Shown here piece by piece: positions 1-7,010 of a stretch of DNA of 40,451 bases (the first letter of the stretch is position 1; each line of letters starts with the position of its first letter). The DNA comes from Silvanigrellaceae bacterium (GTDB taxonomy: Bacteria > Bdellovibrionota_B > Oligoflexia > Silvanigrellales > CANGWC01), in NCBI GenBank assembly GCA_947457515.1, contig CANGWC010000006.1, forward strand, positions 1 to 40,451, in the 5' to 3' direction. Made by a program: the position numbers and the translations under genes. The notes under the pieces were generated by a model. It was not told the origin of the DNA. It ran no database searches and saw only the letters and a list, made by a program, of their open reading frames with translations.

Positions 1-120
1 AAAGCTCTTAAAATTAAATATTCTATATGGCAAACCCGCAGTCGAAGTGTTGCTAATTATTTTGTCAATATCTTTGGCGCTATTTGTGCTCATGGGCTTG
101 GGTATAAATTTGGATTTTGA
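1..120 (+). CDS. C-terminal fragment, possibly an OmpR-type winged-helix regulator
   Basis: An open frame runs from the window edge to a TGA at 118-120, giving 39 residues that end in HGLGYKFGF. The closing pattern (an isoleucine-rich strand followed by H-G-L-G-Y-K-F) resembles the wing at the end of OmpR/PhoB-type response-regulator DNA-binding domains, which usually finish R-G-x-G-Y-R-F. This is only the last part of the protein, so the assignment is weak and no receiver domain can be seen. A TTG at 117 overlaps its stop codon and could couple it to the next gene, but I prefer a later ATG for that gene. Confidence 0.4.
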   Translation, partial: KALKIKYSIWQTRSRSVANYFVNIFGAICAHGLGYKFGF

Positions 121-155
121 AGCTCTTATCCCGAACTCACGTTATTAGTATCATT

Positions 156-473
156 ATGAAACTTATCAAAGAATCCATAGAACAGAAATTCGAACCTTTT
201 CCAGGTTTTATAGGTTTGGCGCATGATTTTTTATTTGAGTTGACTCAGGAATTACGTGTACAACTTAACTTAATATTTACAGAGAGTAGCGATTTGCTTG
301 ATAGAATGAGTGATAGTGAGTCGGAAGTTTATCAGGAAGGATTAACTGATAATCCATTCCAACTACCAAGTCATATTGAGAAAGCAATGAGTATATTAGA
401 AAGATATGAAAAATGGCTTATGGAAACAAAGGATTCCTATGAACTAAAACTTCAAAAAATCAGCTCTTTATAG
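156..473 (+). CDS. small helical protein, paralogue of the protein at 847-1158
   Basis: A 105-residue protein of unknown function with no signal peptide. It is clearly homologous to the product of 847-1158: both share a GLxHxFL segment near the start, a TQE-x-R-x-QL-x-L segment, and a C-terminal block with ILERY-x-KWL, an acidic turn, then YELKL. An in-frame TTG at 117 would add 13 residues. The ATG at 156 is preferred because the N-terminus then has about the same length as the paralogue. No strong Shine-Dalgarno sequence precedes either start. The fold looks wholly alpha-helical and acidic. I do not recognise the family, and no function can be assigned. Confidence 0.6.
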   Translation: MKLIKESIEQKFEPFPGFIGLAHDFLFELTQELRVQLNLIFTESSDLLDRMSDSESEVYQEGLTDNPFQLPSHIEKAMSILERYEKWLMETKDSYELKLQKISSL

Positions 474-545
474 TGAATTTTCTATTTAAAAAACAAGTGA
501 TTATAAACATTTGTTTTTGAGGATTTTTGAAGGTATGCATAGTCG

Positions 546-836
546 ATGAGCACTCTAAAAAATCAAAAATATCTCTACTGTTTTTTCATTATTGTAAGTT
601 TCCAGACTTTAATTGCGCAAGAGCTTTATAATAGAGTTAAATATATTAATGGTAGTTTACATCAAAGTGGTTACGTATATGATCAATTAGGTTTTGAAGC
701 TATACGTCAAGGGATGCCCATTAAAGTTGCATTACAGCAAGACATTGACATGATCACCACAAGGATAGATAGTTTTTGTCGTTATGGCTATACATCGAAA
801 TTTTTAGAAGAATTAGCTCAAAAAAAAAGAGAGTAA
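546..836 (+). CDS. small secreted protein of unknown function
   Basis: A 96-residue protein with an N-terminal signal peptide: a basic start, a hydrophobic stretch around residues 10-22, and a probable cleavage near A-Q-E at about residue 25. The mature part of about 70 residues has a helical look (an ALQQDIDMITTRI segment) and ends in a very basic KKRE tail. It sits between the two paralogous small proteins on the same strand, 10 bases before the second, which suggests co-transcription. It is not obviously related to either of them. The ATG at 546 is the only sensible start. No family is recognised. Confidence 0.55.
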   Translation: MSTLKNQKYLYCFFIIVSFQTLIAQELYNRVKYINGSLHQSGYVYDQLGFEAIRQGMPIKVALQQDIDMITTRIDSFCRYGYTSKFLEELAQKKRE

Positions 837-846
837 CCTTGGTCTT

Positions 847-1158
847 ATGGTTGCCTGCATGTTTGTATCATCGTCAATAGAGCCGGAGCATTGCTGTTTT
901 GATGGATTAATACATAATTTTTTATATCAGCCGACTCAGGAATCAAGAGAGCAACTTGAGTTATTATGGAAGGAGAGTCTTGAGCTGTTCAATAAAATCA
1001 GTGATGATAGCAGTTCAAAATTAAATCACTATGAAGGATCACCAAGTAACGCTGAGGCAACACTCAATATCTTAGAAAGATATCAAAAATGGCTCACAGA
1101 TACAAAAGTTGCATATGAACTTAAACTTGAAGACATCATCATGCTCTCGAGACACTGA
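847..1158 (+). CDS. small helical protein, paralogue of the protein at 156-473
   Basis: A 103-residue protein that aligns along most of its length with the product of 156-473, including FxGLxHxFL, the PTQESREQL segment, and NILERYQKWL followed by YELKLED. The N-terminal 20 residues diverge and contain three cysteines. There is no signal peptide. It begins 10 bases after the small secreted protein gene but in a different frame, so it is not simply its continuation. It ends 19 bases before the convergent gene at 1178. The function is unknown. The pair looks like a local duplication with one unrelated gene between the copies. Confidence 0.6.
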   Translation: MVACMFVSSSIEPEHCCFDGLIHNFLYQPTQESREQLELLWKESLELFNKISDDSSSKLNHYEGSPSNAEATLNILERYQKWLTDTKVAYELKLEDIIMLSRH

Positions 1159-1177
1159 TTCCTAATCCCTAAGAGTC

Positions 1178-1822
1178 TTATTCAATACTCACACCAATGG
1201 TTAAACCCATATCGATTCTAAATGCTGTCATAGAATTCAAAATATCACTTCGAGTTCTACGCCAAGTATCAGAAAAAGAACCATTTAGCCCTTGCTGAAT
1301 ATCACTATCTAATATCCTAGGTTCAGGGATGTTCATTCCCCCACCAAAGTATCCAGAGATAGTTAACCCAGAGAATGAGGTCATGCGGTATCCAAAGTTT
1401 ACGGTAGGAGAGAATATCCATAAAGAGTTTTTGGCTTCTGTAGAGCCAATGAGGATATTCCAATCATTTTTCCCTGTAAGAAGTTTAAGTCCAAAGAATA
1501 CTCCATCCATAGCATCTAAAGGATAGAATCGAACTTGGGGACCAATTCCTATGTAACCAATTCTCACAACTTGGGTAGAGTTATCTGTAATTTTATTTTG
1601 AAGATATTGAACTTCAGTTCCTAAAGAGAATTTCTTACCTAACCAAAATTCCCCTTGAAATGATAGTGTTCTTCGATAAAGAAGCAGAGGATTAATTTCA
1701 AGAATATAGGAAGACTTGGGGGAGGTTGGTCGAAATTTTTTCCCAGAATAATCTGCTTGTTGTTCAAAGTTTTGTTCAAAAGGGAGTTGTTCTCCCTGCG
1801 GTGGGGTATAACTTAATAACAC
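1178..1822 (-). CDS. putative outer-membrane beta-barrel protein
   Basis: A 214-residue protein made of alternating amphipathic strands rich in aromatic and glycine residues, such as FWLGKKFSLGTEVQYL, RIGYIGIGPQVRFYPL and ISGYFGGGMNI, ending in a strand DMGLTIGVSIE. This pattern is typical of small OmpA/OmpW-like barrels. No signal peptide is visible from the GTG start at 1822, although an AGGAGA ribosome site sits 5 bases upstream, so that start is well supported. Either export uses an unusual signal or an upstream exon-like N-terminus was lost. It follows the hydrolase-like gene at 1832, whose stop codon overlaps this ribosome site, so the two are probably translated together. Confidence 0.55.
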   Translation of the reverse strand: MLLSYTPPQGEQLPFEQNFEQQADYSGKKFRPTSPKSSYILEINPLLLYRRTLSFQGEFWLGKKFSLGTEVQYLQNKITDNSTQVVRIGYIGIGPQVRFYPLDAMDGVFFGLKLLTGKNDWNILIGSTEAKNSLWIFSPTVNFGYRMTSFSGLTISGYFGGGMNIPEPRILDSDIQQGLNGSFSDTWRRTRSDILNSMTAFRIDMGLTIGVSIE

Positions 1823-1831
1823 AAAGTTCTC

Positions 1832-2560
1832 CTAAGAGTGTTCTTGAAAAAGAGGTTTCCAATAATCACGAGTGACGTTTAATCTCTGACAAAGATGATA
1901 TAAAACTTGAGACGGTGCATCAATATAATCTCCAGATTTATTCAGTTTCGAAAAATTCTTAATATAAAAAGTAGATTGATTAACTTGTTTTTGTGAAACA
2001 AGATTATGAAAAACATTATTAATAAATCCTTCAATTTGAACATCTAAAGGTATTCCAATTCTTAATTTCACATGATTTGAAAGATGAACTTTATGAGGGT
2101 TAATCAAAAAAACCTTATCGATTTTTTCTGGGAAAGATAAACAAGCTCCTAAAGCAAGGTAACAACCCATTCCTTGTGCTAATAAAACCAGAGGATAATT
2201 AATATTAAGTTGAGACTCCATGTAATTTTGAACCAGAGATGGTGTTTGTAGGAAAAGAGCAAAATCAAGTTCAGTTTTATATTTTTTACTATGTCCATCC
2301 CATAGAAAATATAAAATGCTATAACCTTTTTGCAAAAGTTTACTGATCCAATCAGATTTGGTCAGGAGATCATGATTACCCAGATCATGAATCATAAGAA
2401 TAGTTTTGCGAATAGGAATTAAAGGTTTAATATGAAAAGCTGAAGATAATCCAGAAGCAATGGGGACTTCTAAAATACTGACTTCAAAGGAATCTTTTGA
2501 ATCTAAGTTTTTAAGAGTTTCTGTCTCTGGAAAAAGATTTATATGAGCTAAGGGTTCCAT
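1832..2560 (-). CDS. alpha/beta-hydrolase-like protein lacking the nucleophile serine
   Basis: A 242-residue protein with the layout of an alpha/beta-hydrolase fold: an IHDLGNH loop (residues 58-63) where the oxyanion HGxG-type motif sits, a predicted strand LVLL (about 124-127), and the expected nucleophile elbow at residues 128-132. The elbow normally reads G-x-S-x-G but here reads A-Q-G-M-G, so the catalytic serine is replaced by glycine. A strand KVFLINPHK follows, as in the family. It is probably not a serine hydrolase and may bind a ligand or protein instead. No signal peptide is seen. It is divergent from the rhodanese gene, with a 19-base gap, and lies upstream of the beta-barrel gene. 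Confidence 0.6.
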   Translation of the reverse strand: MEPLAHINLFPETETLKNLDSKDSFEVSILEVPIASGLSSAFHIKPLIPIRKTILMIHDLGNHDLLTKSDWISKLLQKGYSILYFLWDGHSKKYKTELDFALFLQTPSLVQNYMESQLNINYPLVLLAQGMGCYLALGACLSFPEKIDKVFLINPHKVHLSNHVKLRIGIPLDVQIEGFINNVFHNLVSQKQVNQSTFYIKNFSKLNKSGDYIDAPSQVLYHLCQRLNVTRDYWKPLFQEHS

Positions 2561-2579
2561 AACGAAAGGATATCATAAA

Positions 2580-2900
2580 GTGTCATCTATCGAGATCACT
2601 CCTCAAGATTTTTTAAAACAATATGATCCTAAAAATCATATTGTTCTAGATGTTCGCCAAGACTGGGAAATAAAAATTGCTTTTTATGATAAGGCTCAAA
2701 TATTAAATGCCCATAATTTTGATTCTTGGATACAAGCAAGTCAGGATTATTCCCGTATATTTATTTTATGTCACCATGGTGTGAGATCACTCCATGCAGC
2801 AAAAATGTTTCAAGATCATAAAGTCACTCATGTTCAGAGTATTCAGGGAGGAATAGACGCTTTAGGAGATCTTCTTGAGCCACCTTTAGCAAAATACTAA
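2580..2900 (+). CDS. rhodanese-like single-domain protein
   Basis: A 106-residue single rhodanese domain, the usual size for GlpE-type proteins. It has the LDVRQDWE motif (residues 23-30) near the start and the active-site loop C64-H-H-G-V-R69-S, which holds the catalytic cysteine that carries the persulfide, followed by an IQGGIDAL segment typical of the domain end. Such proteins transfer sulfane sulfur to thiol acceptors in the cytoplasm; the acceptor cannot be told from sequence. The start is a GTG with an AAAGGA ribosome site 9 bases upstream. It opens a tight plus-strand run that continues to 9316. Confidence 0.85.
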   Translation: MSSIEITPQDFLKQYDPKNHIVLDVRQDWEIKIAFYDKAQILNAHNFDSWIQASQDYSRIFILCHHGVRSLHAAKMFQDHKVTHVQSIQGGIDALGDLLEPPLAKY

Positions 2901-2922
2901 ACGTACATCGAAAAAATATTCA

Positions 2923-3495
2923 ATGCTTAATACAATCTCTTTACTTGTGATCCCCCATTTATCAATGCCTTTCATAGAGGTAACAGAGCCGTTTGGTTTC
3001 TTTAAAGAGGTGCCCTCACAAATTTGTATAAACTTATCTGAGGAATTACCTCACGCCACACATATTCAATGTACAAGTACGGAGAGTGAACAGAACTTAT
3101 GTTTTATAAAGCAAAAACAGGTATGCTTTTTGCCACAAGAAATCCCTCATTTTCAGAATTCTATGGGTAATTTTATTTGGAATTTCAAACTTAATGTTGT
3201 TTTTTTAGGAGAGGTGATTGAAAGTGAGCAGATTAAAATAGAACAATTACATCTTAACCATCGACCCCAAATTATTTTTTTAGATAAAAACACTCGAAGT
3301 TGTCATTTCCAGGTTTTAGATGAAGATAAAGATGAATTACAAATAGAAATCTGTTTTCTTCCTGATCAAGTGTGTCATAAAACAAAGTCACAAAACGATA
3401 TTTTTAAATTTGATCTTAAAAAATCACAAAAAGGCTGTAGTGTAAAAGTGTCCGATGGAGTTTTATTTGATTTCAAGAAGAGCTATGAATTTTGA
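2923..3495 (+). CDS. exported beta-rich protein of unknown function
   Basis: A 190-residue protein with a hydrophobic N-terminus that may be a signal peptide, although it has no positive charge before the hydrophobic stretch. The rest is predicted to be beta-strand. The second half has RPQIIFLD followed by DEDKDELQIEI, which resembles the calcium-binding D-x-D-x-D loops of cadherin/PKD-like immunoglobulin folds. Several cysteines occur, which would suit disulfides in the periplasm. It lies 22 bases after the rhodanese gene and 24 bases before the LdcA-Mpl gene. I do not recognise a named family; the Ig-like reading is inference. Confidence 0.5.
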   Translation: MLNTISLLVIPHLSMPFIEVTEPFGFFKEVPSQICINLSEELPHATHIQCTSTESEQNLCFIKQKQVCFLPQEIPHFQNSMGNFIWNFKLNVVFLGEVIESEQIKIEQLHLNHRPQIIFLDKNTRSCHFQVLDEDKDELQIEICFLPDQVCHKTKSQNDIFKFDLKKSQKGCSVKVSDGVLFDFKKSYEF

Positions 3496-3519
3496 AAGAC
3501 GTTGTGATAATGTCTTTTT

Positions 3520-5895
3520 ATGTCATTCAAAGTACTTGTTATTTCTCCTGCCCGTAAAGCTCAAGATCAGCACAATCAGTTTCCTGAATCTTTATTTCCA
3601 AAATTAGAATGTCCTATTGGGATTACAAGTGGTCCTCCATATGAAAGAGCCGCACTTCTTTCACAAGCTCTCACATCTCGTAAAAATGATGTTCTCTGGT
3701 GTGCAAGAGGTGGATATGGAGGAACTGAAATAGCGCCCCTTCTTTCCTATCTATTGCCTAAAGTGATTGCACCTAAGGTCTTTATAGGTTTTTCGGATAA
3801 TTCTTATTTAGGGATTATCCTCTCTACTGTTTTTAAAGATGTCACCTATATCCATTCTGATCACGCGCATCAGGATATGGAAAATAGACCATATGGAAAC
3901 ATTCTTAAAACTTATTTGTTAGAAGGTAAATTTCCAGACTTTGTTGAGTTTCCTTATGTAAAGCAGTGGGGGATCACTCAAGCACTCTCTGGGCCACTCA
4001 TCCCTATCAACCTAAGCTTAGCAGAAAGTTTATGCTCATTACCGCAATTTGAAATTCCATTAGGAGCTATTCTTTTCTTAGAGGACTGCGAAGAAGAACC
4101 CTATAAAATCCATCGAAAAATTGATTCTCTTATCAATCGGGGGTGGATAGCTCGATGTGGTGCTATAGTCTTTGGAAGGTATACTCAGGATACAAAAGAT
4201 ATTCCTGATGAAGCCATGATATCTTTTTTAGATGTAATGGCATCTAAGCTCCAAAAACCTGTTGTTTATCTCCCTATTTTTGGACATAGCCAAGAAAGAT
4301 TTCCCTTAGTCGCTCACTCTATTGTGACTTTGGAGCCTGACAAACTTAAACTCTCTTTTTCCAAAGATTCAAATCAAGAATACAATATTCAATATTCAGA
4401 TCTTTTTCCATGGAGTAAAGTACACTCTATCCATTTTTCAGGTATTGCAGGCACAGGAATGGTTGCAGCAGCGAGATTAGCTATAGATGGAGGGTATAGG
4501 GTTACTGGGAGTGATCAAATAAAAATTTACCCTCCTATGGATAAAGTCGTAGAAGATCTTAACGTAACTATCCATAAAGGATATTCAAAAGATAACATTT
4601 TAAACAATAACCCCGATCTTGTTGTGGTTTCTAATGCATTATCTTTAGTTGGGCCCGATCTTAAACCTCATCCAGAGGTGACTCAACTCTTAAATATGAG
4701 ATTACCTTTTACAAGTTTCCCTAGATTTCTTTCGAAAACATTTTTAGAAAAATCTCAAAACATTGTTGTTACAGGAACTCACGGAAAGACAACAACAACA
4801 TGGACTTTGATACATCTTTTCCAGGAGTTAAACTTAAATCCTTCTTATTTTGTGGGAGGAGCTTCAGCTAATCCTAAACAAAATAAGAGTGCTGCACTGG
4901 GTGATCAGAATCTTTTTATTATGGAAGGCGATGAATACGATACAGCTTTATTTGATAAAGGCCCTAAATTTTTACATTATCACCCTAAAATATTACTGGT
5001 TAACCCTGTAGAATATGATCATGTAGATATTTATGCTTCTTTAGAAGCTATTATTCAAGAATTTCAAAGACTCCTCAATTTATTGATAATCAATAAAGGA
5101 ACAGCTGTGGTTCATTGGCCCACAACTTTAGAGGAAGCTTTAAAGAGAATTGCTCAATCAGAAAGTTATCAAAAAGATTTTAAGATCTTTTGTTTCACAG
5201 ATCAGGATTCAAAAGAAGACTGTTCCTATCCTTTATGGAAAATTGAAAAAAGAGAACCACTTCCTGATGGACAAAGAATCACAATCAGAACACCGCAGGG
5301 GGAGATAAAAGAATTCTTTATTAAACTCAAAGGAAGACATAATGCTTTAAATACCCTAGGAGCTTTAGCGTCTTATCATGCAATGTACCCGGAACAAGAT
5401 CTTGAAAAAGCAATGGAAGCTTTAGGAACTTTCTTAGGGGTTCAAAGAAGACTCCAGGATTATGGATCAGTCAATAATGTTAGAGTCTATGATGATTTTG
5501 CACATCATCCTACGGCGATGAAGATGGGAATACTCACAGTTAAAGAATGTCATCCAGATTCTCGAATACTTCTGTGTTTTGAACCTAAAAATGCAACCAT
5601 GAGAAGGAATATTTTTCAAAATGAACTGATAGAAGTTTTGAAAATGGTTTCCAAGGTGTATCTTTGTCACCCACCACAAGATGAAAGGATCTCACAGGAA
5701 AATAGACTCGATCCTAAGCTCATTGAAAAACAACTGAAGAATGATGTTTTTAATTTTTATGATTACGAGAAGCTTTTTGAGAGTCTTAAGGGTGAAATCA
5801 AAAAAGGTGATGTTGTGATCTTCATGTCCAGCGGATCTTTTGGAGAACTCCCCCAGAAAACAATAGAATTTCTGAAATCTCATCGTGATTTTTAA
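3520..5895 (+). CDS. mpl: LD-carboxypeptidase (LdcA) fused to UDP-MurNAc-tripeptide ligase (Mpl)
   Basis: A 791-residue two-domain protein. Residues 1 to about 285 are an S66-family LD-carboxypeptidase: Ser92 in the GFSD motif, Glu188 in LFLED and His256 in FGHS match the catalytic triad. Residues from about 300 to 791 are Mpl: a glycine-rich GIAGTGM near 308, an ATP loop GTHGKTTTT at 419-427, an FLGVQRRLQ motif at 638-646 that marks Mpl rather than MurC, and DDFAHHP at 658-664. LdcA trims the muropeptide tetrapeptide to L-Ala-D-Glu-DAP, and Mpl attaches that tripeptide to UDP-MurNAc, so the fusion joins two consecutive recycling steps in the cytoplasm. Both active sites look intact. Its 3' end overlaps the next gene by 11 bases. 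Confidence 0.93.
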   Translation: MSFKVLVISPARKAQDQHNQFPESLFPKLECPIGITSGPPYERAALLSQALTSRKNDVLWCARGGYGGTEIAPLLSYLLPKVIAPKVFIGFSDNSYLGIILSTVFKDVTYIHSDHAHQDMENRPYGNILKTYLLEGKFPDFVEFPYVKQWGITQALSGPLIPINLSLAESLCSLPQFEIPLGAILFLEDCEEEPYKIHRKIDSLINRGWIARCGAIVFGRYTQDTKDIPDEAMISFLDVMASKLQKPVVYLPIFGHSQERFPLVAHSIVTLEPDKLKLSFSKDSNQEYNIQYSDLFPWSKVHSIHFSGIAGTGMVAAARLAIDGGYRVTGSDQIKIYPPMDKVVEDLNVTIHKGYSKDNILNNNPDLVVVSNALSLVGPDLKPHPEVTQLLNMRLPFTSFPRFLSKTFLEKSQNIVVTGTHGKTTTTWTLIHLFQELNLNPSYFVGGASANPKQNKSAALGDQNLFIMEGDEYDTALFDKGPKFLHYHPKILLVNPVEYDHVDIYASLEAIIQEFQRLLNLLIINKGTAVVHWPTTLEEALKRIAQSESYQKDFKIFCFTDQDSKEDCSYPLWKIEKREPLPDGQRITIRTPQGEIKEFFIKLKGRHNALNTLGALASYHAMYPEQDLEKAMEALGTFLGVQRRLQDYGSVNNVRVYDDFAHHPTAMKMGILTVKECHPDSRILLCFEPKNATMRRNIFQNELIEVLKMVSKVYLCHPPQDERISQENRLDPKLIEKQLKNDVFNFYDYEKLFESLKGEIKKGDVVIFMSSGSFGELPQKTIEFLKSHRDF

Positions 5896-7006
5896 GTTAC
5901 TTATTCTCATTATTCTAACAGGGTGTCTTTCCACACAAGAGCAAAAGACACCTGAAATCAAAGAAGAATTGATGTTTAGTTCTTCTGAAGAATTAAACTT
6001 TCTTTTAGCAGAAGATTTTTTGACTCAGGGGAAATTCAAAGAAGCAGAAAAAATTTATCTCCAGATATTTGAAAAGAACCCTAATTTCATTGTTGGGCAA
6101 AAACTTTTCATATTAAGCCTAGGTCAGAAACAACTTGAGTCTGCTATTATGTATGCAAATAAACTTCATGTAATGTTTCCTAAAAGAACAGAGCCCATTC
6201 TATGGTTATCTGATTTACATAGATTACAAGGTGATTCTCAAAGTTCTTTTTCTATTCTCAGAGAAGGAAGCCAGGATGATCCTCTTATCGTTCAGAAAAT
6301 CAGCGAAAAACTTTTCGAGAATTTCCAAAATTATTTAGATCAAGGTCTTGAGGCTAAAGCATTACAAAGTTTAAATGAAATTGAAAAAAATTACTTATTT
6401 AATGAACAAAGTTACATCATGCTCATTATGGGTTACCAACGACTCAAAAACTATTCAAAAAGTACACAGGTTCTTAAGGAAGCTCAGGGGATATACCCGC
6501 ATTCTAGAGATCTTGAATTTCAAGAAATCATTTTAGTAGAATTTATAGAATCAATAGATAAAGCTATAGAAAAAATGGAGAGTTTCATTATTAAGTATCC
6601 TCAATTTGGTAAGGGGTTAAATTATTTAGGTTATGCCTATATTCTTAAATCGACTCAATTAGAAAAAGGCTATTCTTTGATCCAAAGAGCCTTAGAATGT
6701 GAGCCAAAGAATCCCTATTTTAAAGACTCGCTAGGTTGGGCTGAATATCACAGAGAAAATTATAGGGAGGCTCTTAAGATTTTTGAGGAAGCATTAAAAT
6801 TAGACTCGGAAGAACCTATTATCTATTTTCATCAAGGTAAAACATATTTAAAACTAGAAAAGTTTGATAAAGCTCAGGTAGCTTTTGATAAGGCTTTAAA
6901 GCTGATAGAAAAGAAAAGTCAAAAATTTTTAGATCCAGAAGTTCTCTCTATATTAGATGAACTTCATGAACAACTCAAAAAACTTCAAAACCATAAATCA
7001 GGATAA
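5885..7006 (+). CDS. TPR-repeat lipoprotein
   Basis: A 373-residue protein with a short lipoprotein signal (lipobox L-T-G-C14), then repeated helical pairs typical of tetratricopeptide repeats. Clear repeats include EDFLTQGKFKEAEKIYLQ (about residues 43-60), a GLNYLGYAYI segment, DSLGWAEYHRENYREALKIF and HQGKTYLKLEKFDKAQVAF. It is likely anchored in the outer or inner membrane facing the periplasm and scaffolds other proteins. The GTG start at 5885 overlaps the LdcA-Mpl end by 11 bases, and its stop at 7006 is followed by the exonuclease ATG at 7011, so all three are probably co-translated. The binding partner is unknown. Confidence 0.85.
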   Translation: MIFKLLILIILTGCLSTQEQKTPEIKEELMFSSSEELNFLLAEDFLTQGKFKEAEKIYLQIFEKNPNFIVGQKLFILSLGQKQLESAIMYANKLHVMFPKRTEPILWLSDLHRLQGDSQSSFSILREGSQDDPLIVQKISEKLFENFQNYLDQGLEAKALQSLNEIEKNYLFNEQSYIMLIMGYQRLKNYSKSTQVLKEAQGIYPHSRDLEFQEIILVEFIESIDKAIEKMESFIIKYPQFGKGLNYLGYAYILKSTQLEKGYSLIQRALECEPKNPYFKDSLGWAEYHRENYREALKIFEEALKLDSEEPIIYFHQGKTYLKLEKFDKAQVAFDKALKLIEKKSQKFLDPEVLSILDELHEQLKKLQNHKSG

Positions 7007-7010
7007 GTTC

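Noticed and set aside
489-518. Inverted repeat AAAAACAA...TTGTTTTT with a 14-base loop
   Set aside because: The stem is almost all A-T and has no T-run at the right place, so it is expected by chance in such AT-rich DNA and is not called a terminator.
546-1158. The secreted protein gene and the following paralogue as one gene broken by a frameshift
   Set aside because: The first has its own stop, the paralogue at 156-473 has no such N-terminal part, and the lengths of the two paralogues agree without it.
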